Assembly (NCBI GenBank): GCA_003260075.1
Contig: QLIY01000031.1
Span: 173,652-237,651 of the forward strand
DNA: 64,000 bases
Reading direction: 5' to 3'
Source: Phallusia mammillata
Taxonomy: Eukaryota > Chordata > Ascidiacea > Phlebobranchia > Ascidiidae
Position numbers and translations under genes: made by a program. Positions within the stretch are counted from its first letter, which is position 1, and each line of letters opens with the position of its first letter. The notes beneath the pieces were generated by a model. The model was not told the origin of the DNA. It searched no databases and worked only from the letters and a program-made list of their open reading frames with translations. This document shows, piece after piece, positions 28,869-41,882 of this stretch.

Positions 28869-30241
28869 TTTGCCTAATGTATGCCCTATATTCTAAATCA
28901 AGTGGATGCTGTACATCAAAATATCACAAAATCATTTGATTTTGTTGCTCCTGTTATGTTTATTCGTTGTACCACCAACAACTAGGTTTCAGTCAAACAT
29001 TTTTAAACCAACGGACTATAAAACTTATAACTGATCCAACGCATATCTGATATAAACATACACTTTAATATCTGTTGTATATTAATTGTCAAACATTTTG
29101 ATAACATAGTGCTTGCATTAATGAAAACTTCTTAACGGTTGCTTTTGCAGGAAATTGCAGCGAACCTATCAATTTGCACGAAACTGCAGCTAACCTAACA
29201 ATATTTAATTAAACATTGGTCAATATAGCTTGACGCACAACGGGTAATTTAAGTGCAAAGCTGAGCAGAACGTTTGTTTGTGCCTAACACAAGCCCTATG
29301 TTGGCACACATTTGCACGTAGTAGTCATATAAAACAGTTGAAAACTTACACTTAACCAAATAATGTAAACCCAATTTCTGTCACGTTAGAAACACATTAG
29401 TCGTTTTACTTTTATGTTACACACCTGATTGAGTAAATAAAAATATTCTACGACATGAGAAGCGCAACGTTATCAAACAAGTTTATGTAACATTGAATTT
29501 TTGTAAAAAAAAATCTTAGTCCTGTAATCAAGGAAAAATGTGTGAGTTTACTGCTAACTCTTTATGTGTAGATCTCTTTTAAATATAAAATTGTCCGCAA
29601 AGGATAAATTATACGTCACGATAAAGCTACAATTTTATTTCACAATTATAAATGTTTTGAGATGACTTTATTCGTTTCGTACCACCTTATTTTAAATCAA
29701 ATTAGCGCAAGCAGCATTTGATGTGTTGAAAAGTGCTTAACCTAAACATATTTTTTCAAAACTAATATTCTGTTTTAAGTTTTTTTTTTACTTTTACATA
29801 CCTATTTCCGTTTTATAACTATCTAACGTAAAATCTGTAATTTTTGCAAGCTGTGCTAAAATGGAACATGAACACAAACATGGCACTTTGGTTTGCACTT
29901 GTTTTACCTGTTGTTGGCAAAGATGTATTTACTCTTGCCTAATTCAATATTGTTGCGTGCTAGTGCTGCAAGCCATTTTGTTATAAGACAATTGCGTTGA
30001 TGATGAAGTCGCAGCTATGGTGTTGTTGTTGTTAGTTTGGGCACCTCTCTTTTTCTAAGGATACACAGCGTAGGTTGCGGTGTTTTTGTTTATCAAAAAT
30101 CTTTAGATTTATTGTAGATTTGCTTGTATCCCGTTAATTTAAATTAAATTTGATCGAAAACATTGTTGGCACCAAATATTCTAAACAGATTTTTACTCGC
30201 TTAAAATCGACAATAGAGGCCTATAAAGATATAAACTAAGA
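28869..30241. promoter_or_regulatory. Divergent intergenic region between CLCA copies 3 and 4
   Basis: Copies 3 and 4 point away from each other across this 1373-bp gap, so both promoters should lie here. No strong core promoter motif is visible. An AG directly precedes the copy 4 start (CTAAG then AATG), and one lies five bases before the copy 3 start (CATTAG then GCAAAATG). That would suit spliced-leader trans-splicing as known in tunicates, but AG dinucleotides are common, so this is a guess. Confidence 0.45.
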
Positions 30242-33200
30242 ATGCGCTCTATTTTGTGCTTCATCTCGTGCCTGCTTTTGCTGAGGCAAGCGTTGGAAGG
30301 TGAAGCTGTGTTTAGCCGAGTAAAACTGGAAAACAATGCTTACAGTGGTTTACTCGTTGCAATTAACCCAGAAGTGCCAGAAGATCCAAAAATTGTTGAA
30401 ATACTAAAGGTAATGTTTGCTGCTGGTTAAAACACTAAGTTAAAACCCTGATCGGGATTCGTCTCCGGAAGAGTCCTGGGTTCGAACCCCGTGAAAAAAA
30501 AACTATATCTAAAGTGTAAATAATAGTACAAGATTACCAAAACCGCTCTTGCTGACCAACATTAAATACCCTATAAGCATTTGCTCTTAAGAAATGGCTT
30601 TGATGTTGTAACTATATTAGTTTTTTTTTTTGGTATTCAATTATGATTTAATTATGTTTCTTACAGCTTGTTAAAAGTCAAAATCAGCAGAGAAAAGCTC
30701 TTTTCAGTTCAATGGTTTTGGAACATAATTTTTACACATAATGTTTTTACGATATTATGTAACAGCATATAAGAAGGGATCATTGTCTGCAGACGGAATC
30801 ATAAACAAATACAACTATTTCATCAAATTTCTAGAATATGATTACTGAAGCATCGCAAGTTCTGTTTACTGCCACCCACAAGAGGGCGTACTTTGGCGAT
30901 GTGACAATTCTTGTTCCCAAAACGTGGACAAACGGTATCTATGATGCCACGCACGCTCAAAGTTACGATTTGGTAAGTATTTGTTCACGAGACACGTTAT
31001 TTAAAATAATGGTACCACAAGCAAATTTTTGTACATGACACTCTTCACTGAGGAAATTATTTTGATCTTACCAACAAATTGATTTTACCGAATCATTCTG
31101 TATGATTAAAGTTTGACTCAAATTTAAATTTCAGGGTTCGAGTTGACACAACACTTGTACTTCGCAACAATTGGCTTCTTTCCTCCGAAATAACTTTTTT
31201 TTTAATTGGTTTCGATATTTAATATATGTCAAGACAGCTTTATTGTTTGTGTTTTTACAAGGCGGATGTTCTTGTCGCAAATCACAATCCAATGTATGGA
31301 GACAACCCATACACTTTACAATACGGACAATGTGGAGATCCAGGAAGCTATATCCACTTCACTCCGAATTATTTAAACGACAGCTCTGTAATTAATGATT
31401 ACGGGCCTAGAGGTGAGGCGCAATTGCATAACGTATCCCTATTTTTTAGAAAACCTAATTTTAACAGGCTTTCTTATGTCAGTTATAACTACTTTTACCT
31501 TGTGTTGTTAAAAAAACAACCGATCAGCGTTAGCATCGTTTTCAGTTTTCTTTCCATTCTAATTTTTAACAAATTAAGTACATTCGCGGGCCATGGACTT
31601 TCGCAGTAATTTAACTCAAACGTGCCTTGTTTCAAAGCATAAATAGCATTAATTTTACACTTTTACTTTGACTGTTCCTTGTAAAAGGTTGTTTTTAAAA
31701 GAGTAAGTTTTAGGGTTTACTAGTCATGGACAAGGTGTTGTAGCATAACACTGCGACATTATTTTTCACATTTACGTAATTAACCGCACACAGGCAAAGC
31801 TTTTGTTCATGAGTGGGCGCACCTTCGATGGGGAGTGTTTGACGAAGCACCGACCGATGGTACCGATCCATTTTATTGGGACAGTAATCAGGCAGTTCAA
31901 GCCACAAGGTCAGTTGATCATTGTGCCCAGCATAAATATTGTTAATGTCTCGAGAACAAGCCACAGCATGTTTTTCACTAATTTAGTTTTGCAACGTTGC
32001 ATTTTCCTTTGCATGTATTTGAACGCGACTGTTCAACACCACGGGATGTTTGCATTGCATTTAGTGGTCGTTTTAGCCAGTGCACATATCGGATGGCTCT
32101 CGTTAAACTTAACTCATATAAGACTGACATTACGTTGTTTTAAGTAATTGGTAAATAAAATGCTTGTCAAGAGATGCAGAGCAAGTTCTTGTTTTTGTCT
32201 GTCATCAATTTAACTTATAATTGTTTGAAATTTGCTATGAGAAAAATTCGGGGTTTTAGGTCATATTTCTATAGCTTTTAACACAAAAAAACAATACATT
32301 TCTAGATGTCCCTTGGGTCTCAATGGAGGGTTAGTTTTTTACGACAGCCGAGGAAACAAACGCGGATGTGAAGTGAGTGACAACCGTTTACCAGAGGACG
32401 GATGCATTTTTGTACCCTATGACACACAAAATATCAGTACCTCGCTGATGTCCCATCAGTTTATAAATGAGGTAAGTTGTTATTTTACCCAATGTTCAAA
32501 CATCCTAAACAATCTAAGAACGTAGTAGCAAATAAGCTATTTCGCAAATTAAGTTTATTTTGCTTTTGTAAGACTTATCAAGCAGACTAAAAATACAATC
32601 AAACAGGGGAACGGAAAAACGTCTTGCATGGTTGGATTAAACATACAAGTCTGCACTTCATAATTATTCCAGTAAATCGTAATATTCAAACATATGTCAA
32701 ATGCTTTTCTACTTCAGGTTGTTGAATTCTGCGACAAAGCGGACTTCAATACAACCAGTAATAGCAGTGCTCATAACACTGAAGCTCCGAATGAACAAAA
32801 CAGATTATGTGACATGAAAAGCGTTTGGAGCGTGATGAGGTCGTCGGTGGATTTCAATGGGACAAACCTTCCCAATGACGCCATCAGTGGCGTCACTCCG
32901 ACGTTTACTGTTGCGCGTGCGAGACCGTTTGAGAAGTTAGTGTTGGTATTGGACGTGTCCTCAAGTATGAGTGGCGTAAGTTAAAATTAATATTTTTATA
33001 TTCTTAGTAACTAGGATCAAAGATTTGATTGAAACAACGATTTCATATCAATGTACTTTACTTTAACCTCTTGAGCTGCTAATATAATTTGGTAGCACGG
33101 TTTTACATTATATTAGCACGGATGTTTTAATTTTGCCATGTCAGGCATAGATTTCGATAATGTAGGATTTTAAATAAAAAAACTTAGAAACTTTTGACAT

Positions 33201-36200
33201 TTGTTACTGCATGTTTTACAAAAGTTAACTGCATTTAAAACTAAATCATGACACGTTTTATAAAACACAATTAACCTGCGTGAAAGTGTTTGGGGATATT
33301 TGAAATAATAAAATATTATTTGTACATTAGACCAAACTAAATGATATGAAAACGGCAGCAAAGTTATTTGTCACACAATATCTACCAAGTGGGACAAAAG
33401 TTGGGATCGTGGCATTCGAAACATCTTCGCAAACGTTACATACTCTTGTGGAAATTGACGCTAACAGAGAAGAACTTTCGAATGTTATCGATAACTTGGT
33501 ATTAGGTAGTAGAACTTGCATTGGATGTGGAATCCTTGATGGACTGAAGGTTAAATGTTACAGTTAATCTTACTTGTAAAATAAATGAGTCAAATACATT
33601 CAAACAAATACGCTAAAATAAATATGATAATACTATGGACCTAAAGTCAAAATAATATTGTTAAATTTAGGTGCTGGAGGGGGATGGAGAGCCAGCAGCT
33701 GGTGGTCATCTCATAGTTTTGTCTGATGGAGGAGAAAACGAATTTCCATACGTACGAGATACCAGAGACGCTGTTTTAAAGGCAGTAAGCGCACTTAATT
33801 AACAGCACTCAATATTTGTTCATTTCAGTTTGAACATCGACTACCTTTGACCCAAGCTTAGTAATTAGAATAGTTTGGGCTTATTTATTTAAATCATTGA
33901 TTTGTAACCACTGTACAGCAGTGCATAAATAACCCGTGCAACATTGTTTGGTGTTATTGTAAATCATCTAATTTTCTTTATTCAGTCTAACTAAATGAAA
34001 TGAAATTTTATTCGCAAGTAATTCTGGTAACAACGGTTCCCCACCGGTGGCACAGTTTGTTAAGATAACAACTATACGAAAGTGTATTCTATTTTGTTGA
34101 CTTACTGAACGAGCTTAAAACAAATAAAGTCGAATACAACATTTGATAGACGCGTTTGTGAATACCCTAGGGTGCAATAGACATAAAAAGATCGAAAAAC
34201 AATGGTTTATTGACGGCGATGTGTTTTTAGGACGCCGTGGTAGATTCAATATTTTTTGGTGTTACAATTGCCAACGCGGACCTCCAAAGTTTGACGGAAG
34301 AAACACAAGGAATTTGGTTTTTTAACGATGTGTCAGACACCGGAGCATTAATTGAATCTTTTCAACAATTGGCATACGTGAATGATGGAGATCTTTACAA
34401 CCAAATATACCAGGTGTTTCACTTTGTGTTTGCTACAAATGCCGTAACAACGATCGTGCAGCACTTTTATTATTTGTTTGGTCTTTTGATGTACAAAACA
34501 GGTACTAACAGTGTAAACGTGCAGTAACGCCTAAATTTGAGAATGCAATCAATCTGGTAATTTATCTGATACTAAACCCACCTCCAGTTGCATACTACAG
34601 CAGTTAGTAAATCATTTCCTGGTGGTACTTGTTGCTTTAGTAAATGATATCCAGAACCAATCTTAACTATTCTTATTACTTGAACTTAAACCTTATCAAA
34701 AGATAAAATAAACTAAAAAATTACAAACTCAACCCTGGATTTTAGTACACTTATTTAATTATAACAGATCCACAGCCAGTCTTTCACGGTATTTCAACCA
34801 GACCATTACTCCGGGACAGTTCTTGTTGATTCAACGATTGGAAACAACACAGTATTTACGTTTACTTACGCATCTACCGGTGATCCGCTTGTATTGCTTT
34901 ACTCGCCATCGCACGAAAAGTACTGCTCTCAGAAGTCTTCTACTGATTGTGATACATATACGACCGTTGACTACAACACAATCACCTTTCAAATACCTGG
35001 AACTGCTGCAGTAAGTTTTTTCTTGGTTTGATAGGCTTTTGACTGGATTTGCAACATTGTGTGTAATTAGGTTGGGAAATGGATGTTCAACGTCACCACT
35101 GCCTACTACAGCGCCAATGTTGACGTCATTGTGACGTCAATGGCCTCTAATAGGGAAATTCCCCCTATGGTTGTGGAATCTGGAATGTCACAAGTTGATG
35201 CGAGTAACTTAGAACCGATTGTCGTGTATGCAACGGTAAGGAGTTCATTTAAATGACTTAATCCTGATTAACGAAAAAATATTAATTTATTGTTTTACTG
35301 TTGGATTTGACAAAGCTAATAGTAGTCTCCAGGTTTGCCATAAGCATATACATGAGTATACACAAATATATGTATGTTATATTGGAACAAAACCTCAATA
35401 AACTTATAGGTGTCAATTGGATACGCACCGGTGATCGAAGCTGATGTATTAGCAACAATAACTTCACCCTACGGACAAAAGTTTAACTTAATTCTGCTGG
35501 ACACAGGATCAGGTATTTTTCATCATTTGTTTTTCCTATCAAGATTTATACTTGCTACAAATGTATTAGTTTTAGTTTATTAAATTTACATGTTTTAAAA
35601 GGTTGTGTCAAAGACAGGTCGGGTTGCTCTTTGTGGATTTTTTGACAACATTATTTTTCTGTAGCACCTGATGTACGAAAGTATGATGGAGTTTACTCGA
35701 GATATTTTACAGAATTTGTAGAAATTGGAAGATATTCCGTACAGGTTATACATAAATACAAAATAATAAAAACGGTTTTACTACTTTGTTGGCATTTTGA
35801 AGAGACGAAACTCGCCTATGGTGCTCGTTTAATAAAAAGTTTTGTCCATTTCAGTAAAATGTTAGGTATTTGGTCAATTTGACGAACTGTGGTAATGACC
35901 TATGTCAATATACACAATCTGCAGTTTAAATATCCACAGACCAGTTGGAACTGAGCACTGCGGTATAGAATTCAGAAATTCATTAAAATTTTGCCTTTAA
36001 TGCCTCCCAGCCATTAAACCATCACAGAGTATTAATATTTCGTTACCATCACTAATTAATATTATCAGGTTAAAGTAACAGGATTGGGCAACGGGACAAG
36101 TTCTACATACCACGGTTCTAGATCAGCAGCTGCCTACAATCCTGGATATATTAAAAGCGACGGTCAGAAAAAAAGAAAAAACTTTTTAAAAATATATCTT

Positions 36201-39200
36201 TTCTTTAAAATGCTGGAACCAAACAAAATCAGGACATGGTTAAACATAAAACGTTGTTATTTGTGACATTATAGAGCTTACCAAGCTCTGTATGTGACAT
36301 TACATGTTCATTATACAAAAGACAACACACGTTAGTATAAAATTGGCATGGTCACTGACACACAATTTTATTGTTTAGGAACTGTTGTCACAAACCCGAA
36401 AGGTCCAACTGTGGGAAATGAAAATAAACTAACAACCTCGGACCTGGATCCATTCACTAGAGTTGTGTCTCCGGGAGGCTTTTCTTACTCGGGGTTAGTC
36501 AGTCGCTATTGCAATTATTTATTAGTTTTACAATACTTGATAAATAAACTAATTAGATTTTACCACAATATTATTTAAACTACAAGTATGTGGTTGTAAT
36601 ATTGCCAGAAAGATACTGATAAAACAACAACCAGCCTTGGTTTGCAAGAACTTCTTGTTTTCTGTGAACTGACTATTAGGTTTAGACAAAAATACCATTG
36701 TAAATCTTATCCTGTTTGAGGGTTATGTTTCGTATCAGTTTTCAACATTGATGTTTTTATACCACGCTTTACAACATTGTCCCAGATTCATAATTGGTAA
36801 TATTCATCAAACACCCAATAGTTAAGCGAGTTTATTTACTCTAAAATGTAAAAATCGTAAGTAATTACTTTTTTTCAGAGAGTTAGTTAATCCAGCTGAC
36901 GACAAACTTCCACCCGGTAAAGTGATTGACTTGGCAGTCACTCAAGTTGACAATCAGGATTTGTCTTGTGGAGTCAGATTAACTTTTTCAGCACCTGGGT
37001 CTGACTACGATAGTGGAACAGGTTTACTTTTAAATAGTTTGACATGTGTTAAAGTCAAGTTTTATAGCAATTTTTACAAAACCCATTTGAAAGATGAAAA
37101 CAACAAACAAGTTACACATTTCTATTGGTTTTGGGAACTCGCAAAACGTTGTAAAACGGCTTTGGTTGCCGTCGTACCACCCGTACACCAACCTTTGCGC
37201 ATTTTAGCCGTACATCAGTCAAATACCGTCAAAAACCTTAGCCTCGTGCACCACCACCCCAACACACACACACACACACACACAAACGCACACTTAATGA
37301 TCAGAGTTGTCTAAACTGATATTATTTCGTTATTCAAATAGAATCATAAACAGATTTCTACAAAAAAGTTATTCAGGCATAGATTAAAAAATAATATTAA
37401 ACTAGGGTTGCGATATTTTATGATATACAATCTCTGGCAAAATTTATCTCGGTTGCGTTAACCCAGTTTTTCTCAAACTTCTTCTTTATTTTTTCTTAAC
37501 AGTCCCTTTGACGTTATTTGGCTCGCGGTGCGTAACCCTGAATTTGTATGAAAAAAAGTGGATTGCAGGATTTTAGCTAGGTATGCAAAATTGCGTATAA
37601 CAATGATCCAAATCTGACATCACAGACAAGACATAAAACATTACAATCGTGCCCAAACAATTGCAATTTTGTAATTTGTCATGCAATAAAGCCTATTGTT
37701 TAGCAATGAGACCGTCGATTCTTACTTCACTTTGATTCATACTTATTCAGTTACACAGACTGACGCCAGAATTACTTGCCCTAAGGACCGCGGACCTCAG
37801 TTTGAGAACCGCTGCGTTAACCTTTTTTGCGATCCATACACTTCTGATCCGAAATAATTTTAGAATATTCGGAAGTCACACAAACGGTGACACAAGAAAA
37901 CGTTAGATACGATACTCTGATCCTTGTCAATTAGCTTTCTGCGTAGGCTTCTGTTAGTTAAGTTTATTCGGCTAAGCTCACTACTCTTACCATCCTTGAA
38001 ACAATAAGCACACATTTCAGGGGTCGCCTACCTTTACCGCAAACAATGGGAGCCATAACGACACTTTTAAACTTGAAATAAAATGCCACTGTAAAAACGT
38101 TTTTATGTTTAACGACATTCGACGTTTTGTTGTTAGTTATAGTTACTTGCATATTAGGTACGCGGTTGAAACAAATGAAATTTCCCACGTCCCCACGTAG
38201 CATCGAATGCTGTGTTTTCTTGGGGGGGGGGGGATTTTCATTTCTGTATTTACGCGTGTTGTCAGACAACTAGTAACAAACAGGTATTGTTATGGGCGCA
38301 CTGCAAAACGAAACAGCAACCTTGTTTGTTAACCTGCGCGCTGCCAGTTTACCTCTACGTTTCATGGTAGAGGCGCGATTGTAACTACTTTCTCTGTCGG
38401 TACATGAATTTCATAGTATATATATATATTTTTAATTCCTGACTTTTAAGTACATTTTAACATTTCTCCCCGACGCAGATTTGAACACCAAATTCCCTGC
38501 CATGTCAGGAAAAATCCTGACGTATGGCAACCCTATATTAAACTCAGTTATGGACGCGTAATGTTAACACTTTAAGTGTTATTTGATTTTAAAGTTATTT
38601 AGCCTCAAAGGATAAGCAACATCAGTCTGACAATTCTTGTTTTTTGCTATTCAAAGCACAAATCTACCAGATTCGCTACAGTTATGATTCTGCCAGCAAA
38701 CTCTCCAATAACTTCAAGGGAGGCATTCTCGTCACAAAGGATATGTTATCTGAGGGCGATATTTATAAGCCAAAGTCAGCAGGGAACCAGGAGACAATGG
38801 TTGTGGAATTGATTGCAGTTCCAAACAATCGAGATGCAATAAGGTGATATTTCTGATCAATATAGACAGAAGTACTCACAATAGCCAACAATAAATTAAA
38901 ACAATAGGCGCATACACTGTAAATTTTGTACTGGTTTACATGTCTCAAATTAGCGGGGAAAAATACTGAATACAAAATAGATTGTCTGTAACTTGATTTT
39001 GTCAAATAAAGTTCTTTTATGTTAAGAAATTGCGTTGACTAAACAATTATCTTGACTATAAAATCTGGACAAATGTATTTTATGCCTATAGCGTCTGGTT
39101 TGCTCTGCGTGCATACGATGATTCAAACAACGTCAGCCCTACATCAAACATAGCAATGATGAATGTGTTTGTTGCCCCATATGTCGAGCCTACTACAGCA

Positions 39201-40465
39201 CCTACTACAGATCCTACAACTGAACCAGTGACTTCAGCCCAAACAACCACGCCACAACCAATCACTACCACCATAACGACACCTGTGACTACAACAACCG
39301 TTGGTAAATCAGGTAAGAGGGACAACTTACAATTTAAGAACTTGGTAGCACTTACATGCATGTATGGATTGATGGTTTTCAAGAGATAAGTGCTTATGGT
39401 GGAGTATAAGGATATTTTAACCTTGCTTACAATGATTTTTTGTGACACTTTGAGCATTTGATTGCAAAGGACAAGAAACTGCTATAGACTTCCTAATTCT
39501 TTAGTTTGCGAAATCTGAAAAAAAACTTTTTGTCTAGGAACACTTTACAAAACGTATTTGAAATATTACAACAACAGTTTATGAGTAAACTGTAGTGTCT
39601 TATGTTTTTAAGATTTGCTATTTTCCCAACATTTTTTACAGATGCCGAAAATGAATTAAAGACATTTCAAATCGTTACAATCGTGCTTGCTGTTCTGTGC
39701 CTCCTTCTAGGTAAGGAACTTTTTCTGATTGATGTTTTTTTATGTTTGACTGCATATTCATACAGAAAACTTTGATTAGCAAAATGAACCACATTTTTAT
39801 ATTTTATAATGCACCAGGCTTATTGAAGGCATTATACCGAAATTAGCCGCAATCACACACATGGATGTTCATCTTAGTTAATCTTTATGTAGTGTTTAAG
39901 TCCCTACCTTGTACTAATTCTAGTAATTTAGAAGATTTGTAGACCTAAAAGTAAAAAATCTAAGCAAATATAATTCACATTTATTTGGCGACCTAAAGAA
40001 AAATAATGATTGTGTTGTCGTCAAGAAATTTGATGCCATAACTTTAGAAACAATTTTATCTTTCATATTTATTTCTGTCTTTTAGCGGAGTAGCACTAAA
40101 ATCGTTTTGTATCGGTTATATTTTGTATTGAAAGCTTTTCATTTTTAAAAGCATCCTCATAATTGCCATGCACAATTCTCAAAACATATGGTTTTTCACC
40201 TGCTGGACTAGATGATTTTTACTTGTAGTGGAACACATTTTTTGATTTTTTTCTATTTTCAATTGTAGTTTGTGGCTTGATTGGAACTTGTGCAGTAAAA
40301 TCTCATCTAGTCAAGCAGCGTAAGAAGTTTAGGATTAACAACCGACTTGAAATGGGATCCAAGTCGCAAAACGGTTCGGATGGAAACAACGAGTACCGAA
40401 AAAATTCGCAGCCGGATTTAAGCGACGGTGTTGAAAATGCAGTTGTAATCCAAGATGAGTTATAG
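30242..40465 (+). CDS. CLCA: CLCA family regulator, copy 4 (intact)
   Basis: The 20-exon model sums to 3129 nt, giving 1042 aa plus stop. Exons: 30242-30409, 30835-30972, 31262-31412, 31794-31908, 32306-32471, 32718-32975, 33331-33549, 33671-33784, 34231-34413, 34768-35010, 35071-35235, 35410-35512, 35665-35744, 36069-36162, 36379-36493, 36879-37021, 38657-38843, 39092-39312, 39642-39710, 40269-40465. All introns are GT-AG. The start opens a signal peptide ([14 protein letters not shown]), nearly identical to that of copy 3. The protease motif [13 protein letters not shown], the VWA metal motif DVSSSM with VLSDGG, a Thr/Pro stalk and a membrane segment with a basic flank (VKQRKKFR) follow in the family order. 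The intron after 37021 is unusually long (1.6 kb) because of a hAT insertion. The first intron carries a tRNA-like SINE scrap. Confidence 0.93.
30446..30497 (+). repeat. tRNA-derived SINE-like scrap
   Basis: The segment contains GGGTTCGAACCCCG, a Pol III B-box and T-loop, preceded by a short stem-like stretch and followed by an A-rich run. No A box or cloverleaf can be completed. It is best read as the 3' half of a tRNA-like head left by a SINE in the first intron of CLCA copy 4. Confidence 0.4.
37262..37284. repeat. CA dinucleotide microsatellite
   Basis: A short run of about eleven CA units lies in the sixteenth intron of CLCA copy 4. It is a simple repeat with no further structure. Confidence 0.8.
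37464..37814. mobile_element. Non-autonomous hAT element (MITE), family A, 351 bp
   Basis: The left end is CAGTTTTTCTCAAACTT and the right end CAGTTTGAGAACCGCTG. A perfect 8-bp target duplication CGTTAACC sits at 37456-37463 and 37815-37822. The interior is homologous to the 6490-6909 element in the opposite orientation. It is inserted in the intron after the GSDYD-encoding exon of CLCA copy 4. No coding capacity. Confidence 0.85.
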
Positions 40466-41882
40466 TAATTTTGCCAAACAAAAGTCATGTGAAAACTGTA
40501 CTTATGAATTGCGTTAATTTGTGTAATCTAATCCTCAATTCTATATAAGTTTATGTTGCAAGAAACTGATCAAACGTTTTTATTTTTCACGATGAATGTG
40601 TTTTATACTAATCCAATATCAACCAAAAAGACTAGTGTGTGTACTGTGGTACAAATGTGCCCTTTAGACAGTTTTCGCTATTTTCACTCTTTTAACAATT
40701 AGGAAAAGCATATGGAAGTTAAACCAAATTAGAGCCAGCTATTGTTAAGTGCACAAACGGAATTATGTACACACAGTAATCTCTTATCTTTACCAAACAG
40801 TTTGACTGTCAGTTTAGTAAGCTCTGTTAATATTTGCCCAATATTGCATTTAAGTTGTACTGCATGTTAGCTAGCAAAGTATGTACCCATTGACTGAACC
40901 GCTTTTATACAAAGAACACTTAATTACTTTCTAAGTTAAGTTTCGGATTCAAGTAGAATCAGTTTGTGTTAAGTTTTCATGCTTCGGATTTTTGAAAAGA
41001 GAATGTGTTTCGTTGTATTGCGTTCTTATTTGCGTCGGTTCCAACAACTTTAGCAGTCTTGCTGCGACACGTGAGTTGATTTTAAGTAAACGTATGCGGT
41101 ACAAGAGTTTGTAGCTTTAGTTTCGTATTGCTTTGACAACATATAACTCAAAGGTTATTATCTGCCTTTTAAACCACAATCGACCAATATTGACATAACA
41201 AAACAGTAACACAACAGTCACGAAGGGGACCTTTCCAAAAATCAACATGTACTTTTGGAGCACAATGATGATTGCTTTTTCTATGTAAGCCGTAAAGTTT
41301 GTCTCTGTATATCGCACGCGTGTTGTGTGGCTGTTTTCAATGAAATGTCAGTTTGATAGCAAAATCACTTTATTGCATTTCTCCAATAAAATAAAAGAGA
41401 AACATATAGAAAAAAAACAATTTCAGGTACATTATATGCAAACCGTAAATCAACATTACTGTGTCACGTTGGATTTTGAAACAGGCTACTTCCACAAACT
41501 ACAAACGCATACTGTAGTACAAAATCGATAAAATAAATGGTTTGTATTGCACAGGACACAATTTCATTTAAAGACAATTTGTAATCTAAAGTCGAAGATT
41601 TGCAAAGATTGTTAAAATCCTCACAGCACAGCAAAACGTTTTCAGCTTCACAATTCTCCTCTTTAACGTACATAAGTATAATGTAGTTGGAATGTTAAGA
41701 CAAAAATAAAACAATAAATGTTTAAATGTCGCGTAAATGCATTCGTAAATACGTGCGACTTGTATTTTGTAACAGCAAGAGTATATCATACATTATTACA
41801 TTTGTTTGTTTTTTGCCTGAATGGTTTAAAATCAAAAACTTAAATGCACCGACTTAAAATCAAGGCTAAACTCTCTTGTCAA
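40466..41882. other. Intergenic region between CLCA copy 4 and the exonuclease pair
   Basis: The stretch is AT-rich and contains the 3' flanks of two converging transcription units. No coding exon, RNA gene or transposon end was recognised in it. Confidence 0.5.

Noticed and set aside
30222..30228. TATAAAG just upstream of CLCA copy 4 as a TATA box
   Set aside because: It is about 14 bp before the ATG, too close for a TATA-directed start to leave the start codon in the transcript.
37262..37284. CRISPR or other structured repeat
   Set aside because: It is a plain CA microsatellite, and no spaced direct repeats occur in the window.
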